A stretch of DNA of 5,945 nt from an uncultured Prevotellaceae bacterium (GCA_937892315.1 CALAVF010000270.1:1-5945); one strand, 5' to 3'. Shown: positions 1-5,488, numbered from the stretch's first letter. The notes: a model not told the origin generated them from the letters alone. Numbers and translations: made by a program.

Positions 1-10
1 CAAATAAACC

Positions 11-52
11 AAAATAAAAATGACCCGCCAGCCAGGACACTTAAACGGGTCA
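11..52 (-). terminator. Possible minus-strand intrinsic terminator
   Basis: TGACCCG (21-27) and CGGGTCA (46-52) form a perfect 7-bp inverted repeat with an 18-nt loop. Read on the minus strand, the stem is followed by TTTTTATTTT (complement of 20 to 11), the layout of an intrinsic terminator. Read on the plus strand it is followed by A-runs and would not terminate. The long loop weakens the case, and no minus-strand gene or promoter was found to its right, so what it would terminate is unknown. Confidence 0.3.
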
Positions 53-165
53 AAAAACAAAAATTTTCGAGGGTCAAATGGAAACTGGCGCGCGGGGGCA
101 ACGTGCATCGGTTTTTCCACCAATTTTGTCCAATTCCCCAAATCCAAACCCTTCCTCCCCAAGAT

Positions 166-217
166 AAATTTTCCACAAAACGACCCCAATCCCCCAAAAA
201 TTTTCTACAAAACCACC
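166..217. repeat. Degenerate 20-bp direct repeat, 32-bp period
   Basis: AAATTTTCCACAAAACGACC (166-185) recurs as AAATTTTCTACAAAACCACC (198-217), matching at 18 of 20 positions. A looser third version lies at about 217-234 (CTTTTTGACAAAATCACC). The copies are separated by C-runs, so the tract is strongly C-over-G skewed on the plus strand. The similarity is read directly; no function is known to me. Confidence 0.55.
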
Positions 218-494
218 TTTTTGACAAAATCACCTCCCCAAAGAAACCCACCCCATCCGCTCAATCGTATTTCTGGGCAAACTCGCCTATCCGCAGCCTT
301 TCCAAAGGAACTTGTCGCTATAACGCCATACCCCTTCGAGATGATTCTGTAGATTTAACTCTGTTATATATAATATGTGTAGGTGGCAGAAAGTCGTGAA
401 AGGATGTTCTGTGCTGTAATTTTTCCACAAAGAATCGGGAAAACCTGTAATTTTGAAACTTTTTTCAAGAAAAAGGTGTTTTTTTGTTAGATTT

Positions 495-526
495 TTTGCA
501 GGTTTTATGGAAAATGTATAACTTTG
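495..526 (+). promoter_or_regulatory. gdhA promoter (Bacteroidetes -33/-7 type)
   Basis: A TTTG (495-498, within a T-run) is followed after 20 bp by TAACTTTG (519-526), an exact match to the Bacteroidetes -7 consensus TAnnTTTG with normal spacing. Transcription would start near 531-534, giving a leader of about 140 nt before the gdhA ATG. Confidence 0.8.
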
Positions 527-530
527 CACC

Positions 531-675
531 CGAAATTAAGAAATGCAGGTATAAAACTTATGGGTAATGTCCTGTTTTTAGGGACTTGGGCGGATGACGA
601 CATGCCGCTGCAAAGTAAAACATCTGATATTCACTAATTCTCAATAATAATAACTTAAAACAAACATTTTCACAC
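531..675 (+). promoter_or_regulatory. Long structured 5' leader of gdhA
   Basis: The predicted leader is about 140 nt, long for a single-gene unit. Two hairpins can be drawn. The first pairs GTCC (569-572) with GGAC (582-585). The second pairs GCGGATG (590-596) with CATGCCGC (601-608), with one bulged G and an ACGA loop, and can extend outward by TTG (586-588) with CAA (611-613). The last 50 nt before the ATG are unstructured and A-rich, as usual for Bacteroidetes start regions without a Shine-Dalgarno sequence. There is no T-tract after the hairpins, so attenuation by termination is not indicated. I do not recognise a known riboswitch class. Confidence 0.4.
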
Positions 676-2016
676 ATGGACGCAAAAAAAGTATTGGAAG
701 ACCTCAAACGTCGCTTTCCAAACGAGCCAGAGTATCATCAGGCTGTAGAAGAAGTTCTCGCAACCATCGAGGAGGAGTATAACAAGCATCCAGAGTTCGA
801 CAAGGCTAATCTTATCGAGCGTCTCTGTATTCCAGATCGCGTGTACCAGTTCCGTGTTACTTGGATGGACGATAAGGGTCAGATTCAGACCAATATGGGT
901 TATCGCATCCAGCACAACAACGCCATTGGTCCCTACAAGGGCGGTATCCGTTTCCACAGTTCTGTGAACCTCGGTATCCTGAAGTTCCTCGCATTCGAGC
1001 AGACTTTCAAGAACTCTTTGACTACTCTCCCAATGGGTGGTGGCAAGGGTGGTTCTGACTTCTCTCCACGTGGCAAGAGCAACGCTGAGGTGATGCGTTT
1101 CTGCCAGGCTTTCATGCTGGAGTTGGGTCGCCACATCGGTCCAGACATTGACGTGCCAGCCGGTGATATCGGTGTAGGTGGTCGTGAGGTTGGTTACATG
1201 TTTGGCATGTACAAGAAACTCACTCGCGAGTACAGCGGTGTGCTCACAGGTAAGGGCCTTGAATTTGGTGGTTCTCTGATTCGTCCTGAGGCTACTGGTT
1301 ACGGTACTGTTTACTTCCTCCGTGCCATGCTGAAGACAAAGGGTGATAGCGTTGAAGGCAAGAAGGTGCTCATCTCTGGTGCAGGTAACGTGGCTCAGTA
1401 TGCTGCTGAAAAGGTGCTCCAGTTGGGTGGTAAGGTGATGACCATGTCTGACTCAGACGGCTACATCTACGATCCAGACGGCATCGACCGTGAGAAACTT
1501 GACTATATCATGGAACTGAAGCAGGTTTACCGTGGCCGCATCAAGGAGTATGTTGACAAGTATCCAACTGCCAAGTATGTAGGCGACGGTGCAAAGCCTT
1601 GGTTCGAGAAGGCAGACATCGCTCTTCCATGTGCTACTCAGAACGAGTTGAACGAGGAGCAGGCTAAGGCTCTGGTTGCCAACGGCGTGATTGCTGTGGC
1701 TGAAGGTGCTAACATGCCATCCACTCCAGGTGCTATCCGTGTATTCCAGGAGGCTAAGATTCTCTACTCTCCAGGTAAGGCTTCTAACGCAGGTGGTGTA
1801 TCTGTGTCAGGTCTCGAAATGTCTCAGAACTCAGAGCGTCTTTCTTGGTCTGCTGAGGAAGTTGACGCCAAGTTGCTCTGGATTATGGAGAACATTCACG
1901 AGAACTGCGTGAAGTACGGTAAAGAGGCAGACGGCTATGTCAACTATGTGAAGGGTGCCAACGTGGCAGGCTTCATTAAGGTGGCTAAGGCCATGATGGC
2001 TCAGGGCATTGTATAA
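676..2016 (+). CDS. gdhA: Glutamate dehydrogenase, probably NADP-linked
   Basis: This is a cytoplasmic enzyme that interconverts 2-oxoglutarate plus ammonium and glutamate, the main ammonia-assimilation step in Bacteroidales at high ammonium. The 446-residue product has the usual length of hexameric bacterial GDH (about 445-450). The dimerisation domain (about 57-185) contains the substrate motif PMGGGKGGSD with catalytic Lys124, and PAGDIGVGGRE with the catalytic Asp164. The Rossmann domain begins near 200 and has the dinucleotide loop SGAGNVA (234-240), followed by SDSDG (258-262) at the cofactor-specificity position. This resembles NADP-using enzymes, but dual NAD(P) use cannot be excluded. 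The ATG at 676 is the natural start; there is no Shine-Dalgarno sequence, only an A-rich leader. Codon choice is strongly biased (GGT, AAG, AAC, CTC), suggesting high expression. It has its own promoter and terminator, so it is monocistronic. Confidence 0.97.
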   Translation: MDAKKVLEDLKRRFPNEPEYHQAVEEVLATIEEEYNKHPEFDKANLIERLCIPDRVYQFRVTWMDDKGQIQTNMGYRIQHNNAIGPYKGGIRFHSSVNLGILKFLAFEQTFKNSLTTLPMGGGKGGSDFSPRGKSNAEVMRFCQAFMLELGRHIGPDIDVPAGDIGVGGREVGYMFGMYKKLTREYSGVLTGKGLEFGGSLIRPEATGYGTVYFLRAMLKTKGDSVEGKKVLISGAGNVAQYAAEKVLQLGGKVMTMSDSDGYIYDPDGIDREKLDYIMELKQVYRGRIKEYVDKYPTAKYVGDGAKPWFEKADIALPCATQNELNEEQAKALVANGVIAVAEGANMPSTPGAIRVFQEAKILYSPGKASNAGGVSVSGLEMSQNSERLSWSAEEVDAKLLWIMENIHENCVKYGKEADGYVNYVKGANVAGFIKVAKAMMAQGIV

Positions 2017-2070
2017 AAACGATATTGTCTATCGTTGATAGATGATTTGAAAGACTTCAAATAAGGGATG

Positions 2071-2105
2071 GTGCATCGAATTTCGGTTCGATGCACTTTC
2101 TTTTT
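2071..2105 (+). terminator. Strong intrinsic terminator of gdhA
   Basis: GTGCATCGAA (2071-2080) and TTCGATGCAC (2087-2096) form a perfect 10-bp stem with a 6-nt loop, immediately followed by TTTCTTTTT (2097-2105). It lies 55 bp after the gdhA stop codon. Confidence 0.92.
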
Positions 2106-2115
2106 GTCTTTGTGG

Positions 2116-2147
2116 CTTGGTGGTTACAAAAAAAGGCTGTAACTTTG
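2116..2147 (+). promoter_or_regulatory. Promoter of the CotH-like gene
   Basis: TAACTTTG (2140-2147) matches the Bacteroidetes -7 box exactly. CTTG (2116-2119), 20 bp upstream, is an imperfect -33 element. It follows the gdhA terminator directly and would give a short leader of about 27 nt before the ATG at 2181. Confidence 0.7.
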
Positions 2148-2180
2148 TGGCGGATTAGATTAGCATTATAAGGAAAAACA

Positions 2181-4088
2181 ATGAAAATGAAACTTTTACT
2201 GACAATGATGGCGCTGTCTTCATGTCTGATGCTGAATGCTCAGGAGTGGATGAAAGTGCATGGCAACTACGGCGGTGAGTCGTGGACATTCCCCTTGCAG
2301 ATTGACAAGATGTCACAGTTCGATTTTTCGGACGATGAGACCCTGTTTCGTGGCTACACGCAGAACGGTGCCGAGAAGGAAATGCTCGTGCCCTTCCGTG
2401 TGGAAATGCTTGACAGCATCAGTTTTGCCAATGGCTTGACTGACGAGGAGAAGGGACATAACAAGTATCGTGTGTTCACCCTCAACATCACGACAGAGAA
2501 CGGGGAAGACATCGTGGAGAAAACGAAATGGATTGATTGCCATTTCTCTCTGGATGGCAAGGGCGAATATTCCGACTATTCAGGCACGGGCCGCATTCGT
2601 GGTCGTGGCAACTCCAGTTGGAAATACTATAAGAAAAAGCCTTATAAGTTCAAACTCGACACGAAAAGTAAGTTGTTGGGGTTGGACAAGGCGAAGAACT
2701 GGAATTTGCTGTCCAACTATCGCGACGTGACGGACATGATGAACGTCTTTGCCTTCGAGACCGCTCGCTGGATGGGAATGCCTCATACCAACCACAGCCG
2801 TTTTGTCGAGGTTTTCCTGAATGGCGACTATGTGGGTGTTTATCAACTGACAGAGAAGATTGAGATGGGCAAGAACCGTGTAGATATTGACGAGGTGGAA
2901 GGTGTGCTGTTGAGCATTGACTTGGATGATGGTCCCAGTCTTAGCCCCGAAGCCACAGACAATTTCTGGAGCGAGGTTTACAGCCTTCCGATGGCGGTGA
3001 AAGAGCCGGAAGACCTTTCGACGGCACGAATGGATTCTATCCGTGACGACTTTGCCGTGTTGGAAAACGCTATCAAGGCTCGCGATTATGCGTTGGTGGA
3101 CAGCCTGATGGACATTCCTTCCTTCATCGGCATTCTGCAACTGCACGAATTTCTCTACAATGTGGAGATTGATGCGCCCCGCAGCCTCTATTTGTACAAG
3201 GACAAGGGCGGGAAATACACCTTCGGTCCCGTGTGGGACTGGGATGCCGCCTACGATTTCGACTGGAGCAACTGGACAGAAAACCACACCTATTTCTCCG
3301 ATTATCGCGAATTGATATACGGAAAAGCCCCCGTGAAGGCGACGGGTGCCGCATACCACATCAACAAGTTCTTCCGCGACATGTTTGGCGACCCCACCTT
3401 TGTGGCTCAATACAAGAAGGCTTGGGCAGACAGAAGCGACTCCATCTATGTGCATGGATGGGAGGAAGTGGAGAAATACATTGCCGAGATGAACAAGGGA
3501 GCCTACAGCCGCGATGTGAAGCGTTGGCCGTTGACGATGACGACAGGCGGATGGTGGGGCGAAACATACACGACCACTTTTGTTCCTTCCGAAGAAATCG
3601 ACAAGATGTCAACGTGGCTGAAGAGGCGCAAGAACTATCTCGACCAGATTATTGCCGATTATCCCGAAACGGCGGAAGATGTGGTTGATATTCCTGCACC
3701 CGTCGTGACGGTGGAAGACGGAGTCATCCATGTGGCAGCCACGATGGAATTTGCAGGTGGGTACTCTCAGACCCACAGAATTGAGATTGACGAAGAGGTC
3801 GTGACCAACCTGCTGGGAGGTGAACCTCGCAGTTTAAGCCCTCTCGACGCCGATGGCACCGTCGGAACCAATACCGCTGCCGGCCGTTATGGTGCTTGGT
3901 TTGACGACTGGGGAGACACCAACCAATGGGGATGGAGCCACGTCTATATCGAAAGCGACGAACTCTATTCGTGGAAATACGGATGCCACCCCAACAACTG
4001 TCAGAAAGGCGATGTGCACACCGTGACGATGCAGTATAAACGCAACACAAAGACCGTCAATGTCGTTGTCACTTTCACAATCAAGTGA
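2181..4088 (+). CDS. Secreted CotH-family (CotH kinase-like) protein
   Basis: The 635-residue product starts with a signal peptide (positively charged MKMK, hydrophobic 5-19). Cleavage after NA (19-20), before Gln21, is likeliest. A weak lipobox LSSC (12-15) exists, but it is followed by hydrophobic residues, so a lipoprotein is less likely. Residues 22-90 are beta-rich with two 'ID/LD-x-h-S-x-F' elements (41-49, 77-82) common in Bacteroidetes surface proteins. The CotH domain (about 95-490) shows RIRGRGNSSW (138-147), KKKPYKFKLD (151-160), NWNLLSNYRD (173-182), NGDYVGVYQLTEKIE (214-228) and FGPVWDWDAAYD (348-359); its acidic residues fit the metal/catalytic site of the family. Residues 505-635 look like a separate beta-sandwich with WFDDWGD and QWGW, resembling DUF4859-type domains (recalled, not searched). 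CotH proteins in spore formers are protein kinases; the substrate in Bacteroidales is unknown. Start: ATG 2181 follows ATAAGG; ATG 2187 is an alternative. Confidence 0.88.
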   Translation: MKMKLLLTMMALSSCLMLNAQEWMKVHGNYGGESWTFPLQIDKMSQFDFSDDETLFRGYTQNGAEKEMLVPFRVEMLDSISFANGLTDEEKGHNKYRVFTLNITTENGEDIVEKTKWIDCHFSLDGKGEYSDYSGTGRIRGRGNSSWKYYKKKPYKFKLDTKSKLLGLDKAKNWNLLSNYRDVTDMMNVFAFETARWMGMPHTNHSRFVEVFLNGDYVGVYQLTEKIEMGKNRVDIDEVEGVLLSIDLDDGPSLSPEATDNFWSEVYSLPMAVKEPEDLSTARMDSIRDDFAVLENAIKARDYALVDSLMDIPSFIGILQLHEFLYNVEIDAPRSLYLYKDKGGKYTFGPVWDWDAAYDFDWSNWTENHTYFSDYRELIYGKAPVKATGAAYHINKFFRDMFGDPTFVAQYKKAWADRSDSIYVHGWEEVEKYIAEMNKGAYSRDVKRWPLTMTTGGWWGETYTTTFVPSEEIDKMSTWLKRRKNYLDQIIADYPETAEDVVDIPAPVVTVEDGVIHVAATMEFAGGYSQTHRIEIDEEVVTNLLGGEPRSLSPLDADGTVGTNTAAGRYGAWFDDWGDTNQWGWSHVYIESDELYSWKYGCHPNNCQKGDVHTVTMQYKRNTKTVNVVVTFTIK

Positions 4089-4122
4089 CCGGTAAGATGA
4101 CATCCTAAAACAAGCAATCGTA

Positions 4123-4491
4123 GTGAACGGACTTTACACCATCCTGCTGCTCATTGGCAGCAATGTGTTCATGACCCTCGCGTGGTACGGACACCTGAAA
4201 CTTCAGCAGATGAACATCTCCAGCAGTTGGCCCCTGTGGCTCGTCATCGTATTCTCCTGGGGCATCGCTTTCTTCGAGTATTCCCTGCAAGTGCCAGCCA
4301 ACAAACTGGGCTTCGTCGGCAATGGCGGTCCCTATTCGCTGGTGCAACTCAAGGTCATACAGGAAGTAGTCTCTCTCACCGTCTTCACCGTCATCGCCTC
4401 CTTCATGTTTCAGGGCGAACACCTCCATTGGAACCATGCCGCAGCCTTCCTCTGCCTGGTCGCCGCTGTCTATTTCGTCTTCTGGAAGTAA
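4123..4491 (+). CDS. Small four-helix membrane protein, DUF486/DMT type
   Basis: The 122-residue product has four predicted membrane segments (about 4-22, 37-55, 72-96 and 104-121) and little else. The motifs NVFMTLAWYGHLK (14-26), FFEYSLQVPANKLG (50-63) and QLKVIQE (75-81) fit the DUF486/COG3169 family, distantly related to the drug/metabolite transporter superfamily. The transported substrate, if any, is unknown. The start is a GTG: an in-frame stop lies at 4093-4095, no ATG exists between it and this GTG, and family members begin at the equivalent hydrophobic segment. No clear Shine-Dalgarno sequence precedes it. It lies 34 bp after the CotH-like gene with no terminator or promoter between them, so co-transcription is likely. 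I see no sign of a shared function. Confidence 0.87.
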   Translation: MNGLYTILLLIGSNVFMTLAWYGHLKLQQMNISSSWPLWLVIVFSWGIAFFEYSLQVPANKLGFVGNGGPYSLVQLKVIQEVVSLTVFTVIASFMFQGEHLHWNHAAAFLCLVAAVYFVFWK

Positions 4492-4544
4492 TCTCTTTGT
4501 TCGAAGCGGAGGATGTGCCCAAAAGGCTCCCTCGATACCTCAAA

Positions 4545-4613
4545 AGTGGTCTGATTCAGACCGCCGAAGTGGTGTGACTCAGACCGCCGAGGCGGTGTGA
4601 CTCACACCACTTG
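4545..4613. repeat. Three tandem 23-bp palindromic repeats
   Basis: Three adjacent 23-bp units occupy 4545-4567, 4568-4590 and 4591-4613. Each has a nearly symmetric core GGTsTGAyTCAsACC. The first two end in GCCGA and begin with AGTGGT; the third begins GGCGGT and ends ACCACTTG, so the ends of the array are also inverted relative to each other (CTCAAAAGTGGT at 4539-4550 against ACCACTTGAG at 4606-4615). ACCGCC/GGCGGT (4583-4588, 4591-4596) is a further perfect dyad across the junction of units 2 and 3. It lies 54 bp after the DUF486 stop codon, and may help end that transcript or protect its 3' end. Confidence 0.85.
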
Positions 4614-4616
4614 AGA

Positions 4617-4638
4617 GGTGTACAGCACCCGTATTTTT
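4617..4638 (+). terminator. Possible weak intrinsic terminator after DUF486 gene
   Basis: GGTG (4617-4620) and CACC (4626-4629) form a 4-bp stem with a 5-nt loop, followed shortly by a T-run at 4634-4638. Alone it is weak; together with the palindromic array just upstream it may end the CotH/DUF486 transcript. Confidence 0.35.
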
Positions 4639-4830
4639 GATAAGACATTATTGATAAAAAAGTAAACAGGAATCGTTGATTGATACGCCTCGCCGCATCA
4701 TTCTCATTGGCTATACCTAACAAAAGATACCTAATCATAAAATAGATGATAATTCATGGTCAATTCATGATAATTTATGTTGAAACAATCTTTTCACTCT
4801 TTTTGTTTTCAAATTTTTTCCCTCCAAGCC
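4639..4830. other. AT-rich intergenic stretch without a gene
   Basis: I see no coding sequence here. The one open frame crossing it on the minus strand reads through the palindromic repeats and has no family features. The only visible structure is the AATTCATG triplet repeat at 4751-4779 and T-rich runs before the promoter at 4831. Confidence 0.65.
4751..4779. repeat. Three short direct repeats, helically spaced
   Basis: AATTCATG (4751-4758), AATTCATG (4762-4769) and AATTTATG (4772-4779) are spaced 11 and 10 bp apart, about one helical turn. They end 51 bp before the -33 box of the structured-RNA promoter. Such phased short repeats can be binding sites for a regulator, but this sequence is AT-rich, so chance similarity is possible. 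Confidence 0.45.
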
Positions 4831-4861
4831 TTTGCCCCATGAAAAATTAGTCGTATATTTG
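4831..4861 (+). promoter_or_regulatory. Promoter of the structured RNA
   Basis: TTTG (4831-4834) and TATATTTG (4854-4861) are separated by 19 bp, a full match to the Bacteroidetes -33/-7 promoter. The predicted start is near 4868, with no start codon and coding frame in the expected place; the transcript instead runs into the long hairpin. Confidence 0.8.
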
Positions 4862-4867
4862 CAATCA

Positions 4868-5089
4868 TTCAAAAGAATCTGCCTATGTAAATAAACTGAC
4901 ATAAAGACATATTAGAAAAAGCATTGGCTTTATACTCTGTGCTATCCGAAATCGGCAAATAGAAGAAGCAACCAAAGTAAAAGTTAGTGCTCATGCTGTT
5001 ATCAGCGTGGGCTTTTACTCGTATATGGTTGCATGGTGTTTGCCGATACCAAGGATAGCGTAGACGAAATAGTCCACGTTTTCTTTTTG
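4868..5089 (+). ncRNA. ssrS: Free-standing structured RNA, probable 6S RNA
   Basis: Nearly all of 4936-5064 pairs into one interrupted hairpin. From the outside in, the helices are TCTGTGCTATCC (4936-4947) with GGATAGC plus GTAGA (5053-5064), ATCGGCAAA (4951-4959) with TTTGCCGAT (5039-5047), GCAACC (4968-4973) with GGTTGC (5027-5032), AGTAAAA (4976-4982) with TTTTACT (5013-5019), and GCTCATGCTG (4989-4998) with CAGCGTGGGC (5003-5012), capped by a TTAT loop. A weaker outer stem can join AGAAAA (4914-4919) to TTTTCT (5079-5084). A promoter precedes it and a terminator ends it, giving about 220 nt, or about 170 if trimmed to the outer stem. A single long rod with internal bubbles is the architecture of 6S RNA, which binds RNA polymerase as a promoter mimic; Bacteroidetes have a divergent class (6S-Flavo). 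The loop strand at 5020-5031 contains TATGGTTG, one base from TAnnTTTG. It lacks the tetraloop expected of SRP RNA and is too small for RNase P or tmRNA. The 6S identity is inference. Confidence 0.6.
5059..5089 (+). terminator. Intrinsic terminator of the structured RNA
   Basis: CGTAGAC (5059-5065) pairs with GTCCACG (5072-5078) apart from one A-C mismatch, around a GAAATA loop. The T-rich run TTTTCTTTTTG (5079-5089) follows at once. The 5' arm overlaps the basal helix of the rod by 1-6 nt, so the two folds compete slightly. Confidence 0.72.
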
Positions 5090-5100
5090 TCTCTATTTCA

Positions 5101-5322
5101 ATGACAAACACTATGGTACACATTGGTCAACTTATCAAACAAGAACTGGAGCGGCAAGACCGCACACCCACATGGCTCGCCAAGCAAATTGCCTGCGAGC
5201 GTCCCAATGTGTACTACATCTTCAAGCAACCCTCTCTCCACACCGAACTCATTGAACGCGTCTCCCTCGCCCTCCATCACAACTTCTTCCAAGACCTTGC
5301 CGACAACCTCCCCAAACCGTAA
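5101..5322 (+). CDS. Small HTH (XRE-like) DNA-binding protein
   Basis: The product has 73 residues from ATG 5101, or 69 from ATG 5113. The second start (MVHIGQLIKQ) fits better with how small Bacteroidales proteins of this type begin. Neither has a clear Shine-Dalgarno sequence. The chain is helical throughout: helix 1 at about 8-20 (GQLIKQELERQ), a helix-turn-helix at 24-42 (WLAKQIACERPNVYYIF, with PNVYYIF as recognition helix), then helices with TELIERVSLAL (48-58) and FFQDLAD (62-68). This is the lambda-repressor-like fold without an added ligand domain, so it is a probable transcription regulator of unknown target. It begins about 11 nt after the terminator T-tract of the structured RNA and has no visible promoter of its own, so it is probably expressed by read-through. 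Confidence 0.75.
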   Translation: MTNTMVHIGQLIKQELERQDRTPTWLAKQIACERPNVYYIFKQPSLHTELIERVSLALHHNFFQDLADNLPKP

Positions 5323-5356
5323 AAACTTTATACGGATGTGTAATAAACTTCTGACG

Positions 5357-5395
5357 TTTTTTTCAAGGTGTGGAAAAGGGAATGTCGTAACTTTG
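5357..5395 (+). promoter_or_regulatory. Promoter of the small-peptide unit
   Basis: TAACTTTG (5388-5395) matches the -7 box exactly. The upstream element is less clear: a T-run (5357-5363) ends 24 bp before it, longer than the usual 19-21. The wider context resembles the gdhA promoter: a T-run, then CARGG, TGGAAAA, ATGT and AACTTTGCA in the same order. The predicted start is near 5402. Confidence 0.58.
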
Positions 5396-5437
5396 CAGCC
5401 AGAAGACAAATCAAAGATTTTTTTATATTTAAAAGAG

Positions 5438-5470
5438 ATGATAAAATTACTCAGATCATGTATCTATTAA
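5438..5470 (+). CDS. Possible 10-codon leader ORF
   Basis: ATG 5438 follows AAAAGAG, one of the few purine-rich ribosome-site-like sequences in this part of the window, and encodes MIKLLRSCIY before TAA. It lies in the predicted 5' region of the 38-codon ORF. An alternative 18-codon ORF (5458-5514) overlaps the start of that ORF in another frame. Either could be a translated leader, or chance in AT-rich DNA. Confidence 0.22.
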   Translation: MIKLLRSCIY

Positions 5471-5488
5471 TTAAAATCTTAAATTTAT

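Larger units (their letters stand above)
1..494. other. Intergenic region without a convincing gene
   Basis: I see no credible gene here. The open frames that cross this stretch have low-complexity translations rich in Pro, Asn, Lys and Phe, without family motifs, and overlap one another on both strands. Visible content is an inverted repeat at 21-27/46-52, a strongly G-poor tract at about 121-262, a degenerate 20-bp direct repeat (166-185 and 198-217), and TTTTCCACA motifs at 169-177 and 421-429 with near matches at 113-121 and 201-209. No tRNA- or rRNA-like sequence was recognised. Confidence 0.7.

Noticed and set aside
20..399. Two overlapping plus-strand open frames before gdhA
   Set aside because: Their translations are low-complexity and Pro/Asn/Phe-rich because of the C-runs, have no motifs, and start with no promoter or ribosome-site support.
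287..529. Minus-strand 80-codon open frame opposite the gdhA promoter
   Set aside because: It covers the gdhA promoter, has no minus-strand TAnnTTTG promoter upstream, and shows no family features.
2029..2041. CTATC/GATAG mini-hairpin after gdhA
   Set aside because: A 5-bp AT-rich stem with a 3-nt loop and no T-run; the real terminator lies at 2071-2105.
2580..3455. Long minus-strand open frame (291 codons) inside the CotH-like gene
   Set aside because: It is the antisense shadow of a gene with clear CotH motifs in the sense frame; the antisense translation is His/Val-rich without motifs.
4182..4577. Plus-strand 131-codon frame overlapping the DUF486 gene and the repeat array
   Set aside because: It is out of frame with the recognised membrane protein, rich in His, Arg, Ser and Leu, and ends inside the palindromic repeats.
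4545..4613. CRISPR array
   Set aside because: The units are contiguous and palindromic with no unique spacers, and no cas gene is present.
4868..5089. Riboswitch or leader controlling the HTH gene
   Set aside because: The rod-like fold, lack of a multi-branched ligand core and the terminator fit a free-standing RNA better. Read-through coupling remains possible and is listed as a finding.
4869..5123. Minus-strand 84-codon frame across the structured RNA
   Set aside because: The base pairing, promoter and terminator all support a plus-strand RNA; the frame has no promoter or homology-like features.
5317..5335. CCGTA/TACGG inverted repeat at the HTH gene stop codon as a terminator
   Set aside because: The stem is only 5 bp with a 9-nt loop and no T-tract follows.
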